The notes under the pieces were generated by a model that worked only from the letters and a program-made list of their open reading frames with translations, was not told where the DNA came from and made no database searches. A program made the position numbers and the translations under genes. Shown here one piece after another: positions 1 through 12,000 of a DNA stretch of 64,000 bases. Each line of letters opens with the position of its first letter. Positions within the stretch are counted from its first letter, which is position 1. The stretch spans positions 16,124,001 to 16,188,000 of the forward strand of contig CP142453.1 in assembly GCA_038049695.1 (NCBI GenBank), written 5' to 3'. This DNA comes from Cinnamomum chago. Its lineage: Eukaryota; Streptophyta; Magnoliopsida; Laurales; Lauraceae.

Positions 1-1694
1 CGAGCAGACATCCCAGAACCTGTTCAAGAGAGTTGTTCGTTCGAACGCATTTAAAACTCCGCTCGACCCAATGAGTTCGCTCAAGCGACCTCAACTTCGC
101 TCGAGCGAACCCACCCAGACAACCATTCCAGAGAGCCACTCGCTCAAGCGAACTCTCCAGTCCGCTCGAGCGATGGGCCCCGTTGGGCAGGGCTATGTTG
201 GGACAATGATGAACTATTTTAACGGTTTGGGACTATTCATTGGGAACCTCTCTATGTCAAGGAGATTTACTAAGTAATGTATGAGGCCATTTGAGAAAGA
301 AACCATATCACGAAGATTTCATTCGAAGTTTTTGGAAACTTCAAAGTGTTTAAGGAGCCCGGAATGTCCCCAAACTCAAAGAGCACCAAATTGTCATTAG
401 ATTGACATACGAGGTCCTTATCCACTTTAAACAAATTTTGAACCCGATACCTTACCCTAAATTCCAATTGTTTATTGTACCTTATCGATCCCGAGATTTA
501 TACTATGTCTTGTTTTCCCGAAAGCATTGATGTACACTTGAAATGGTTACTTGACTTGAAGTGCATTGCACCACATGAAATGATAATGTGCCCTTGAGCA
601 CCCCCGTCTTGCCCGGTTAATTATTTGTACTTGATTTACTTGCATATGTCTCGATTGTGATTTGACCTATGAGTCGGCACCACTAAGCTTGGATAACCCT
701 GTTGGTCTGATCCACCGACTTGGAGATCCCCCTCTTGTCCCGCCAGCTGCAGTTTGGATCCCGCCACCCGGTTATTACCGTGGTCTTGTCCCGATGCCGC
801 AGATTGCTACTGTGGTCCCCGATGCCCGGCTCGCTACCGTGGTCATGTATAGTATATGTAGATGTATATGTATTTATAAGATCCACTGTTTCTCCTCACC
901 TCGAGTGACTGAAATCAGTGCCTAGTTATTGCTCTATCACTTTAGTGATAGAGGACTTAGCTTCGTGTGGTTGTCATCTTGATTGTTTTCCGTTCCCTTG
1001 GTTACCTTTACATGTTTTATGATGCATACTTGTATTTTGAATAAATGTTTTATCTTGTTTAGAGAAATTGTTATTTAAACAGGTTCAAATGTTTTTGGAG
1101 GTAAATTCATGTATTTTTCATATTGTCATTGTGTTTTTATCCATTTGCCAAACCGTCGTGTTTGATCTACTCTTTGGTACTCAGGTCCCGTTGTTGGTTA
1201 TCCCGAGGAGGAGCACGAGGAGGCGGTCGTAGAACCGCAACAGTTAGTTGAGTGGCGTGCTGATGACGTCATGTAGACGTTTGGTTGCTATGAGAGGCTT
1301 TATATTTTGGGAAACTATTTAACCATTCTTTGCATTGGTATTTTGGTTATATTGGCCTTGTGAGCCTCTATTTTTGGAAAATGTAATTAAATGATAATTG
1401 TATAAACTTTAACTTACTTTGGGTAACATGCTAATGATCATTGCTCATTCTGATATGGTTTACACTCATGCTATTATCTTTATAATTTGAGATGGATTGA
1501 ATATTTGATTTGCTACACGCTTCCGCACTTAAAGAAATATTCATTTATGGTTGTGATATCCTCGCCGCAGACACCTGTGGGAAATTAAATAAATGTATGT
1601 TACTATTAAACAGATGTGTGGTTCTCATCATCATCATATTAAATGTCCCGATCCCGGATCAGTACCTCGTGGGCCCGGTCCGGGGTCGCGACAG
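1..1694 (+). mobile_element. Ty3/Gypsy LTR, 3' part (Tekay/Del-like), cut by window start
   Basis: The stretch looks like a long plant Ty3/Gypsy LTR. It has no lasting reading frame, carries a CG-rich block with repeated GCTCGAGCGAAC-like motifs near its start, has AT-rich sequence after about 850, and ends with a GC-rich tail GGTCCGGGGTCGCGACA at 1678-1694. That tail resembles the usual 3' end of Del/Tekay LTRs. No internal coding domain is visible, so it is either a solo LTR or the end of an element lying mostly outside the window. It sits in intron 3 of the C3H44-like gene if that gene continues leftwards. The family assignment rests on resemblance only. Confidence 0.45.
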
Positions 1695-1950
1695 AAAGGC
1701 TCTGAAGTCCATCGAATTTTCAGTGCAATCTGTGACCAAGATCTTTCATGGAACAAATAACTTTTCATATTGTTATTAGGACCAGGATTAGATCCAATTT
1801 AAGGTTTATGAATTATGGATCTTTCTAGACACTTCATTCGGTAATTGATGGAACCAATTCTTGTACCCACTAGAATGAGTAGCTCATCTAGCTGTCGATC
1901 TGACAATTTTTTTCAATATTGTTGTCAGCTTCCATTGACATTTAACGGTC

Positions 1951-2250
1951 TGAAATTCTAGGACTAAGGTTGTTAGCTAATATAAGCTTGCTTGGGATAG
2001 CTTTTAAGAGCTTATGTGCATATGGGACAAGATTCAAGCGTTGTAATATGTAAAGAAGTTTAAAGTACAATTAAGGACAGGCTTTAAGGTTGGTACAAGA
2101 AACATGCGGCAGGTGTTTAGGGGCTGGATGGTGTTGACTGTCAGGGACAGTTTAAGGCCCATGTTAAAGGTTTAATCGCAGTATGAAATTCTAGGACTTA
2201 GGTTGTCTTGCTAATGAAACATGCTTAGGACAGGTTTCAAGAGCTTATAA
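1951..2250. repeat. Imperfect direct duplication, spacing about 231 bp
   Basis: A segment of roughly 60 bases beginning GAAATTCTAGGACT(A/T)AGGTTGT occurs near 1953 and again near 2184, both followed by a related CTTG(G)GA...TTTTAAGAGCTTAT-type tail. No gene is seen in 1695-2470. Confidence 0.5.
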
Positions 2251-2474
2251 AAATGTTGTTTAATTGCAGTGGGGCCTTGAAAGCACTCAATCTAATTCAA
2301 CATTCTTCTCTTTGCAGCAGTCATTTTGCGTATGTGTCAGTGTTGCTAATTATTGAGCCAAGTTATCAAAATGAATCTCTTTGTGGTATCTCTCAAGCAT
2401 CAGTTCTCACAGTAATTTCAGCTCTTCGTACCTGCCCACTGAAGTTACAATCCATCTATTCTGTCTTTGTGCAA

Positions 2475-4215
2475 CTCTTTTTTTTTTGTTTCGGGGGAGG
2501 GGAAAGGAATAGTTAATTACATTAAAAGAATAAACAGTACAAGAGGCTTATACTAATAGGCAGAACAACAACAACAAAAGCCCAAAAAAAACCAGGGATC
2601 AACAGAGACATCCTTCCAATTGAACATGATTTGGTCTAAAGAATAATCTATGAAGATGGGATTTATTATCACCCATTGAGCAACAGAAAATTTAATCTTT
2701 CCACATAGCGAATCTCCATTCGTTGCTACTCCTTCAAAACATCTAGCATTCCTCTCCTTCCAGATATGCCAAATCACTGCAAGAAAAGATAGTGTCCACA
2801 TCTCCTTCCCCTAATGGGACCCAATGGGAGACTTCCAAGCTATAAACAGATCCTGAACATGCTTTGGGAGGACCCAACTATATTACACCATTCCAAATCT
2901 TCACAGCACTCTTGAACCTTAAGAGAAGTTGATCTAGTGTTTCCTTGTCTTCCAAACACATAGGACATGCATTGACAACTATCTTCCCTCTTCGTGTAAG
3001 ATTATCCATAGTAAGGATTCGTCTTCAGAGAACTAGCCAACCAAAGACCACTACTCTAGGTGGGGCCTTGAATTTGCAAATATTCATAGTCTGGGATCTC
3101 ATCACTGTCCTTGTAGATATGGCCAAATAAAACAATGAGATGATAATAAACGGTCTTTTGAGGCTTTCCAAATCCTAGCATCCTCCCCTTCTTCAAGAAT
3201 ATGCATATCCCTTAGAAGGTTTATTAAGGAGAGAAATTGCCTTTCCTCATTGTCCTGCAGATTTCTTCTGAAAATGGGGCACCAAATCACCTCTTCCCTA
3301 TTGGTACATTTTTCAAAATAGCTTTTAACCATTGCTTCCTTCACCAAAGCACAATTAAACAAATCTGCGAATTTATTTGCTAACGCGCAATCACCTACCA
3401 ATGCATCTTCTCCCCCGAACATACCTGATATTTGCATGAACTTCTTCTTTACAGATACAATACCTTTCCACATCAATTAGAATTTATAATGGTTTCTTTA
3501 GTCTCCCAACCATCCCTTTGATTTCCATATTTGGCCATCTACAACTTCCTCCATAGGCCTTCCGATTTATCCACCAACCTCCATAGCCATTTCCCTAACA
3601 ATGCTTCATTCATACCTCTTACGGATTTGATACCCAAACCTCCTTCCAGCTTGGATGAACAAATTGAAGGCCAGTCCACTAGATGAAACTTCCTTTCATC
3701 ACACCTCCCTTGCCAAAGGAAATCCCTTTGTAACTTCTCTATCATGTTACCATTCAAAAAAAAAAAAAAAAAATTCTTCTCTATCTTGTTGATCACTGAT
3801 ATTGGCCATTTCAGAATTGACAGATAATAAACTGGAAGATTTGTCATCACTGCTCTTATGAGAGTTATCCTTCCTCCCACTGAGAGGTAAGTAGCTTTCC
3901 AAGTAGATAATTTCGTCTCCATCCTTTCAACCACCAAGTTCCACACCGATTTTTTAGTTGGCCATAAACAGAGGGGAAGGCCCAAATGTTTAACTAGGAA
4001 AGATCCCAGCTAGAACATCTGCAAGCTGGCACATCACCGAGTCCTCGACTCTTATCCCTATCAACTCGCTCTTAAAGAAATTAATCTTTAGACCCGACAC
4101 CGCTTCGAAACAAAACTAGGATAGCTCTCACATTTCTAATTCGGTCTTCATCTCACAAAAGATGAGGGAGTCGACAGTAAATTGTAAAAGAGATACTGAT
4201 GGAGCCATAGCAGCC
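2475..4215 (-). mobile_element. L1-type LINE, degraded 3' half (family A)
   Basis: Reading the minus strand, broken frames give the C-terminal half of a plant L1 ORF2. A segment at 3539-3985 resembles the region after the reverse-transcriptase palm (GLPL, then KLSTWKATYLSVGGRITLI and LPVYYLSI). The region 3102-3476 covers the linker. The region 2553-2801 has the zf-RVT-type tail (IWHIWKERNARCFEG). A short A-rich tract on the minus strand at about 2470-2490 would be the LINE poly(A) end. Stops and frameshifts show it is dead. It lies in intron 3 of the C3H44-like gene, in the same orientation as that gene. The upstream end joins a different LINE family near 4215. Confidence 0.8.
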
Positions 4216-5015
4216 ACTTTGAATCCCTTTGTACAACTTATTTTAATCCCCTTGGATTCTAAAGCCTTCCATCATCTCTCAAGTTTTGAATTTACACCAT
4301 CTCTTGATTCACCCACCAATACTATAGCATTTGCAAACAACATACACCACGGTGCACCTCTTGAATATGAGCAGTTAAATCATCTATAATCAGTGTAAAG
4401 AGATGAGCCCATAAGATCATTAACGTGTGATGTAAACCTATGGTTACTGAAAACTCATTTGTACCTCCATTGATAGTTCTCACACTCATTGTTGCTCCCT
4501 CGTACATGTCTTTAATGATTTTAATATAACCTCTTAAAACACTCCTTTTATTTAATACCCACCAAATTAAATCTTTGCGTACCCTATCGTGAGCATTCTC
4601 TAGATCGATGAAGACTATATGCAAATTTTTCATCTTTGCTCAGTGTTTTCCATTAAATGCCTAAATGAAAAGATAGCTTCCATAGTTGACCTCCCTGGAG
4701 TGAAACCAAATTGATTTTTATATATTTTGGTTTTTTTCCTGAGACTTTGCTCTATTCCTCTCTCCAATAGTTTCATACTGTGACTCATAAGTTTAATCCT
4801 ACAATAGTTGGTACAAATTTGTATATCTCCTTTGTTCTTGTATGAGTACTACAACTATACAACATTTCTTCTCCATTCATCCCGCACTTTCTTTGTCATT
4901 GATATCTTATTGAAGAGCCTCGTAGTTAACCCACCCAATTTTTCCTAAGCATTTCCAAGCCTTTATGCGAATGTCATCTGGCCCCGTAGACTTTCTTGTC
5001 TTCATTTGTGTCAAT
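4216..5015 (-). mobile_element. LINE reverse-transcriptase fragment (family B)
   Basis: The minus strand encodes pieces of a second plant LINE reverse transcriptase. From 5015 downwards come MKTRKSTGPDDI-like residues. The segment 4322-4633 then reads FIDLENAHDRV, KDLIWWVLNKRS, IIKDMYEGATMSVRT and LFTLIIDDLTAHIQE, the conserved fingers and palm of this family. The expected metal-binding ADD-type residues near 4330 are damaged. Several stops and frame changes make it non-functional. The same family recurs in plus orientation at 35815-36240. Confidence 0.75.
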
Positions 5016-5099
5016 CAAGACCATTTTCATCTTTCTCAAAAAGAAACGAAAGGGAAGAGAATCCAACGAGACATCAACATCTTAGGCAACCAGAGAACC

Positions 5100-5345
5100 T
5101 TTTTTTAAATCTTCTTTTTTTACAAGTTTACCCATATAAATTTTACTATATGAACGAGTTTGCCCATACTACTTTTACATATAACAAGTTTGCCCACATA
5201 ATGTCTACTATATGACAGGTTTGCTTTTTCAATTGATTCAGACATACTACCCATCTTACCAAATAGTCTACTTGTATAATACTATAATTGAAACAGCTCT
5301 ATTTCAAACAGCCATAATTGAATCAGCTCTATTTCAAACAGATCA
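5100..5345. repeat. Two short tandem repeat tracts
   Basis: At about 5115-5225 a unit of roughly 40 bases containing AGTTTGCCCATA and TTTTAC(T)ATAT is repeated about three times with drift. At 5281-5339 a 29-base unit ATAATTGAA(A/T)CAGCTCTATT... occurs twice. No gene is evident in 5016-5840; the visible reading frames are AT-rich and resemble nothing. Confidence 0.5.
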
Positions 5346-5840
5346 AAGTTTCCAAACAGGCCCTCACTATTGGCCAGTTCAACCGACGCACATTCAAGTC
5401 CAATCTAGGATGTTAAGTGAGTTTAATTATAAGGCTGGTTGACAGCCGTATTAGGAACAGGATTCAAAGGAAGTTCGAGTGCTTCTCCTACTGACACCCA
5501 AAATTCCAATCCAAATAGGCCAAGTAGCACCCAAAAGCCACCCTTATTAATCTTCTTCATACTATGTAAAAAATCAAACAAAAAATTCAACAAGTTAAGA
5601 ATGTTTTCTGAGATTTGAGAACACGTAATAACGTAAAACTCAAAACAGCACAAAATACTGCAACTTGTTAACTTGGAGTTGGACCACTTCACTAGAGAGG
5701 AAAACATATAATATATAAAATATATAAAAAAAATCAAGCCCCTACCGAAGAAATTGTTTCAAATTACATTTCAAAAGATGAAGAGTACCGCCAGATATAA
5801 CAAATAAACAATAACTTCTAAAAATCTGAATAAGTCATAC

Positions 5841-6028
5841 CACTTCCTTGTTTGCAGGAAAACTTTGTTCTATCAGCATCACAGTTCTCATGCAAGTCAC
5901 ACAAAATCCCTTGTTTCCTCTAACACATACAAACCCAGTTTCTTTGATACAACCCTTGCATAGTGAATATGTACAAGTATAGCACATATAATGGGCACTC
6001 TTTTGACATTGACTGCATATATGCCAAC
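5841..6028 (-). CDS. C3H44: C3H44-like gene, exon 3 (second half of extended finger)
   Basis: A 188-nt exon, isolated 9.8 kb from exon 2. The acceptor AG is at 6030-6029 and the donor GTATGA at 5840-5835. Together with the last G of exon 2 it encodes a Gly and then WHICSQCQKSAHYMCYTC, SLCKGCIKE, VRGNKGFCVTCMRTVMLIE. These Cys-rich elements follow the PHD core in NERD-family proteins. It ends in phase 0 after Val. The exon has no stop and no frameshift, which argues that the gene is intact despite the long intron. Confidence 0.88.
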
Positions 6029-9000
6029 CTGGAGTTCATGAAAACCACAATTAGCGCAAAAAAAATGAACAAATAAAGAAATAAGAATCAAGTCCAAGAA
6101 AAGAAAAGCATCAAGAAATATAACAAATTTGCAAATTTCTAGCATGCCTAAATTATAAAAGAGCAGGTAACATGCCAGAGCAAGATGTCATTTGGTGCAC
6201 TCACAAACGCTTTTCAAAATGTTCTAATCCATTAAAAATTAAATAAAGAATGAAGAATCAACAAGAAATAGTATAAACATGAGATGTACAAGCAAAAGCA
6301 GACCATCTGACCAGATGGTAATTGACTTCAACACTGTCTACAATGCAGGGAAGAGATGTGGAATGCCTGTTATGTACTTACATGGAAAACATAGATTAAG
6401 AAAGGATGATATTTGGCACATTTCAATGTTCATCAATGTTCTTGCTGATATATTAAAATATATATTAATAAAAAAATACATGACAGGGAATACAAGTTTG
6501 GCAAAAAAAAAATGAATATGATATTATCTTCCAGGGATGATGAAAGGCATCTGCAAACAGCACCGCAACTTTAAGTTTCAGCATGTTCACTTACATAATC
6601 TTGTACCAGAAATTCGTTTGCATGACCAACAGGAATGGGCGAATAGCTAATGAGATGTGCATTTGCAATTATAAATATACCACTAAGTACAGTATGAGAG
6701 AGAGAGAGAGAGGTTGCCTACTGAGACAATTCAATAAAACTTTTGGTGATGGGATACTTGCAATATAACAGAACGCAATGATGGTAAGAGAACAAGTGAA
6801 CTGGCTTAACATTCATCAAGACTGAAGCAACAACATATATATAATATGAAAAGTAGATTGAGAGTGGAACACAGCTGGAACATTGGCATCCTTATTAGAA
6901 CGGTGAAATTGTTTAGAGTAGAAACACTCCTCCAAGTCACCAACAAATGCAACATGTGTAGAAAACTGAGCTTAGACAAAATGGTAGACTGACTTAATTC
7001 TTGAGAATGAAGACAAACATCATATAGCATTCAGGTGCAATCCAACAATAAAGGAGTAGTGAAGTCGCAATTCATAAGTCAGTTCACGGTGGTGGGCTAT
7101 CATAAAAGGAGAATGAATGATATATCAAAGAGCTCCTAGATTTTGTAAAGGAAAAGGAGCTTCTTAACCATATGGAAATACAATTAACCAATCAAAGATG
7201 AAAGAAGGGAGCTGAATAGATTTAACTCATCCACTAAATACAACAAGGGTTCTTCATGTGCAACAACCCCACCTATTGGTGCATTGAAACTGAATTTCAA
7301 TGGAAGTGCTAAAGGCAATGCGGGAATGGCGGGAGTAGGGGGGTGTTATCTGTAACAATGAAGGAACTACCTTGTTGGCATACTCAGGTCCAGCTGGTCT
7401 ATGTTCAATCAACAAAGCTGATGCATTAGCCCTGAATATCGGGTTGAGAGAAGCTTGGAGATTCAATCCTCAGCTATTGGTGATTGAAGGGGATTCTTCA
7501 TGTGCAATAAAGTGGGCATCTCAACCATCCTCTGCTCCCTGGCACCCGACAGACATCATGGAAGAGGTGGTAGAAAACTCTAAGAAAGTAACACTTCATT
7601 CCATCTAATCAAGCGTGATGCCAACTTTGAAGCGGACAGTCTAGCGAAAGAGGGAGTATCCAAATCTGATTTGCTTATTGTTACAAATTGTTAATACGTC
7701 CTTGGCTCTTCAGGTAGATACTCGAATTTTGGAGGCTGTCAACCCTTTCTTTTTGGGGACAATTGGTTTGCCCACATTTTTTGAAGGGGTTTTTTGTTTT
7801 CAGTATACCTCTCCTTATACTTTAAATTTTGAAGAAATGAATAAAGTCGTCCTTTATATATATATATACACACACAACAAGGGTTCTTCACAAATGCAAA
7901 GGTACAAAAAGGCCTTCCACTACCCCAGGGAAGTACCAGTTTCTGGATGAAAATTATGTTGTAGCATGTTCATGTTGTTGGAAAGGGGAGCTGAAGGCTT
8001 ATAATTGATAATATGATCAAAATACAAAAGGTTTGCCTCAAATGGTTTAGCCAACCATCAGATTCAGGGGAGGACAAACATAAGCTGGATTAGTTTGGAC
8101 GCAGAAGAATCTGCTGGGTTGTCCTGATAATAGGGACTCTAGAATAGTCTCTACAATCATAAGATCTTCCATCTCTGTGGCATCAGCAGAGTTTTATTAA
8201 AAAGACCATGGATGGACCCTTACATTTGTCTATGTTCCCATTGGTTGATAGTTACATGGGCCGTGACCAGCTTAGGATGGAAATGTATAAAGCAGAAGTT
8301 TCTGCAGCAATGGTGAAGATGTACAGGGTCCGACTCTCTGACTTTAACCAGTCCAACCCCAGTCCCTCAGATCAGGTGCTCATCGCAGCCCATAGTTACC
8401 TGATTCGCAATTCATTAAATTCTCATTCGAGTTCGTAGTTCGTAATTCGACAATTAACCCAATTTGAGAATTCGATGGGGTAGGCTCATTCGATTCGTTT
8501 TTCAATTCGCTTAATTCATAATTTAAGTTCAACAAATTCGATGCACTAATTCAAATATATAGTTCAGTATGATTGATCTAATTCTATATACACGCATTTT
8601 TAAAAAGTTCTTACATGCTGCAAAAGTATAAATGGCATTTCAAGAAAAAAATTGAAAATAATTAAATAAATTTTAAATTCAAACAAAAATTGTCCCACCA
8701 AATACCAATCAGTGTGGTCTATTGAAAAAAAGATTTGAAAAAAATGAATGGTTATTAAAGGGGTTGATTATCAAAGCCTGCCTTCGATGGGTCCGCAAAT
8801 GAAACTAACAAATATGGTGACGGTCACTTACGCATCTTGGCTTTAAAATATTGGTGATTGAGAAGATAAGCTTGAATAATCTCGACGAGTTCCTCAAAGA
8901 GGATCCTAATTCAAGAGCAACATAGGTCCAGTCCAATCACCTCTTATCCATCTTATGTAACTTGCATACACAGAGATATCCCACCATGAGCCCAAATCCT

Positions 9001-12000
9001 ATGAGTTTTCAACCATGCATCTCTTGAGTAAGAGAAGCGAACTCTATATTTGAGCCCATCTATTGAAATCTAACCCACTCAAAATGACACCCTCCTTTCG
9101 TATGGAAGATTATTAATTTTTACTCCACTAGAAATTGGCCCGCCATAAAATTGACCATGTATAAAACACATGAATAGAAAATGCTCAATTTTTTTAACCC
9201 ACATGGTTTTACAGTTTAGGAAAATTACACTTTAATCATGGTTACATCCACTGTAAAATGCATCAGAGTAAAAACAAATGCTTAAAAAAGTAAACCATAT
9301 TTTTAGACACGATCAATCTAAGGGTAGCAATGATCTCTTGAATTTAAAAAATGGGCCATCTGTAATTTTATTTCATTGGGCTTCAATATTTATTCCCTTT
9401 GTAGAATAAACGAAAAGGGCAGCACCGACATGAAGCAGCATTGAGTCATATCTTTTCAATCATATTCCCTTATCTTTTCCATCGGCCCCTTCTCTACAAT
9501 TGCGGAAGGTAAGATCTATCGAAGGAGAGAATCAAAAAGGAGATTATGCAGAGATTTTCAATTCAAAAAAGAAATCTAGAAAGAGAATAACGGAAAGGAC
9601 ATTTGCCAAGATTTTCTGCCTAGGGAGATATATCAAAATAGATCTGAAGCTAAGAAGAAGAGATGGAGGCATGTAACCCGCGGCCAATGTCTATCATGGA
9701 TGTATTGCAAATGGAAGAAATAGGGGTTTTTCAGGTTCATGGATGTAATTTTGCTCATGTAAAGGACTATCGAACTAAATCGAATTAAATACTTTGAGAT
9801 TTCCTATTCACACCGAATTGAATAGTGAATTGTTCGAAACGAGCTGTTCGGGATTCAGGGCCCTTGAAAGCAAATTAGGTAACTATGTTGCAGCCCAGGA
9901 TTACTGAGCCTCATTAGAAGAAGACAATGGGTCTGCCAGTAATCTGGGAAGGTTGATGCCCCTGAGGAGAGCCTTCAATCGAAGTGAGGCAAAAGCAGGG
10001 ATGTTCAGAAGCCCTGTTCCTGATGAATACAACTCTTCTCCGGATGGAAGCTTGGAATGGCGAAAGCAAATGAGGGGTCCGAACTTGACTTGTGATGAAG
10101 AAATTATGGAAGTTATAGAGGGCTGGATTTCAGTGCACAAGTGCCGGATCCTTCAGTTGTATTTCCAGTAAGTCATGGACATTTCGGAAACAGTGCCCCT
10201 CCTTCCAGTAATGATACGATTTCACTCGCTAGCCAGAAGAGGGTTTCCCATTCCCATATTAAGCATAAAGTTGCTGTTCATTGAAGCTATGAAGGACCTT
10301 GGGTTGCAATGCGTGAGTGCCTCTACGCTAGATTTAGAGATTGAAAACTCCATCCTAGAGAAGGAGATGCCTGATCAGTGGATGTCCCAAAGAATTCTGC
10401 ATCGTGGTCAGGCAATTGGCATTTAATTTAGGGAAAACAGAGATGAACAGGATGGGTGAGCTGGTGAAGTTGCTCAAAATGGAGAGCACCATACTTGGGC
10501 AGAATTTTCTGCTGTAAAATCCAAGAATGGTGGTAGAGAATTATGAAGCCCCGATAGATGATGAAAAGGGTGGTAGATGTTTGAATGCAGGGGCAGATTT
10601 ATCAAAGGGAGGCAAGAAGACTCAGGTGTTTGTAAAAGGTTGCAAATTAATGACTTGAAAGTTGGAACATGCGAGAGCTGGGGAGAATCAATAGGAGGGT
10701 GGTTGTTAAGGAGGTTAAATGAAATGCAAAGCTAGTTTAGCTTTCTTCTAGGAAACTAAATCAAGGAAAATGGATGATTATATTGCCAAAGAGGTGTGGG
10801 GTGGTATGCACTTTAACCAGGCATGTTTCCATGCATTTGGCTCAGTGGAGGGTATCCTGATGAAATGGGATACTCGTCATATTGTGGTTCAGGATTGATG
10901 GACAGGTGTTTTCAGCATTTCAACTAAGGTTGAAGATCTTGAGATGCATGACAAGTGATTGGTTACATAGGTATATGGGCCAAATGATTATCAGCAAAGG
11001 GAGGTTTTTTGGAGTGAGCTGGACTCAGACTAGATGGTCCGGATCTTAGGTATATGGCCAAAATGATTAACAGCAAAGGGAGATTTTTAGGAGTTAGACT
11101 CAGACTAGATGGTCCAGATCTTGTTGTATTGGCACTTGGCAGTGATTAAAAAACCTGAGGATACAGTGGGGATCAGCCACATTGACTTTAATATGAGGTT
11201 TTCTCAGACTGGCAACAGGCATTCTCTTCCCTTCCAAATTTTCAATTGAATGGTGCATCCTTCACTTGATCAAATAACCAAAATCCTCCCTCCATGTCTC
11301 GTTTGGATAGGTTCCTCATCTCTGGCAGTTGGGTGATGTATCCAATGTATGTCAGCTGACCCTTCCTAAGCTGACCTCGGATACTGCCAGGGCCTCCTTG
11401 ACTCCAGCAATGAAAAGCGGACAAAAGCCCCTTTCAGTCTTGAACTGATGTGGCTAGAAAGAGGAAAATTTATCTGCTTTGATTCAAGCATGGTGGAAGA
11501 AAATTGAGGTGGAAGCGTGGGTAGGCTTCAAATTGACAATGAAACTGAAAAACATTAAAGCTAGAATTAAAGATTGGGCTAGACAAAAATTCAGGATCAT
11601 TTACCAAGCCAAACTAAATATTTTACAGTAAATCTAGGAGTTAGAAAGGAAGAAGCTAATTAGATTTCAGAAGAAAACTGGTCCTGAAGACAGCTGTTGA
11701 GAGAGAAATTTCAAAGGAAAACTAGAAAAGAACAGATCACATGAAAGCAGAGATCTCAATATCGATGGCTTAAAGAGGGTGATAAGAATACTAAATTTTT
11801 TCAAGGCTGCAATTTTTATTCAGGGCTAGATGGTTTCCCCATTGCCTTTTTGTAAAGATTTTGGGGGGACACTAAGGGTCCGTTTGGGAAGGGAGGAGGG
11901 GAGGGGAGGGGAGGGGAGGGGAGGGAAAATTTGAGGGGGAAGTAAAATGAAGGGGAGGGGAGGAAAAATTAATTTTCCCTCCTCTTGTTTGGGAAGTAAA

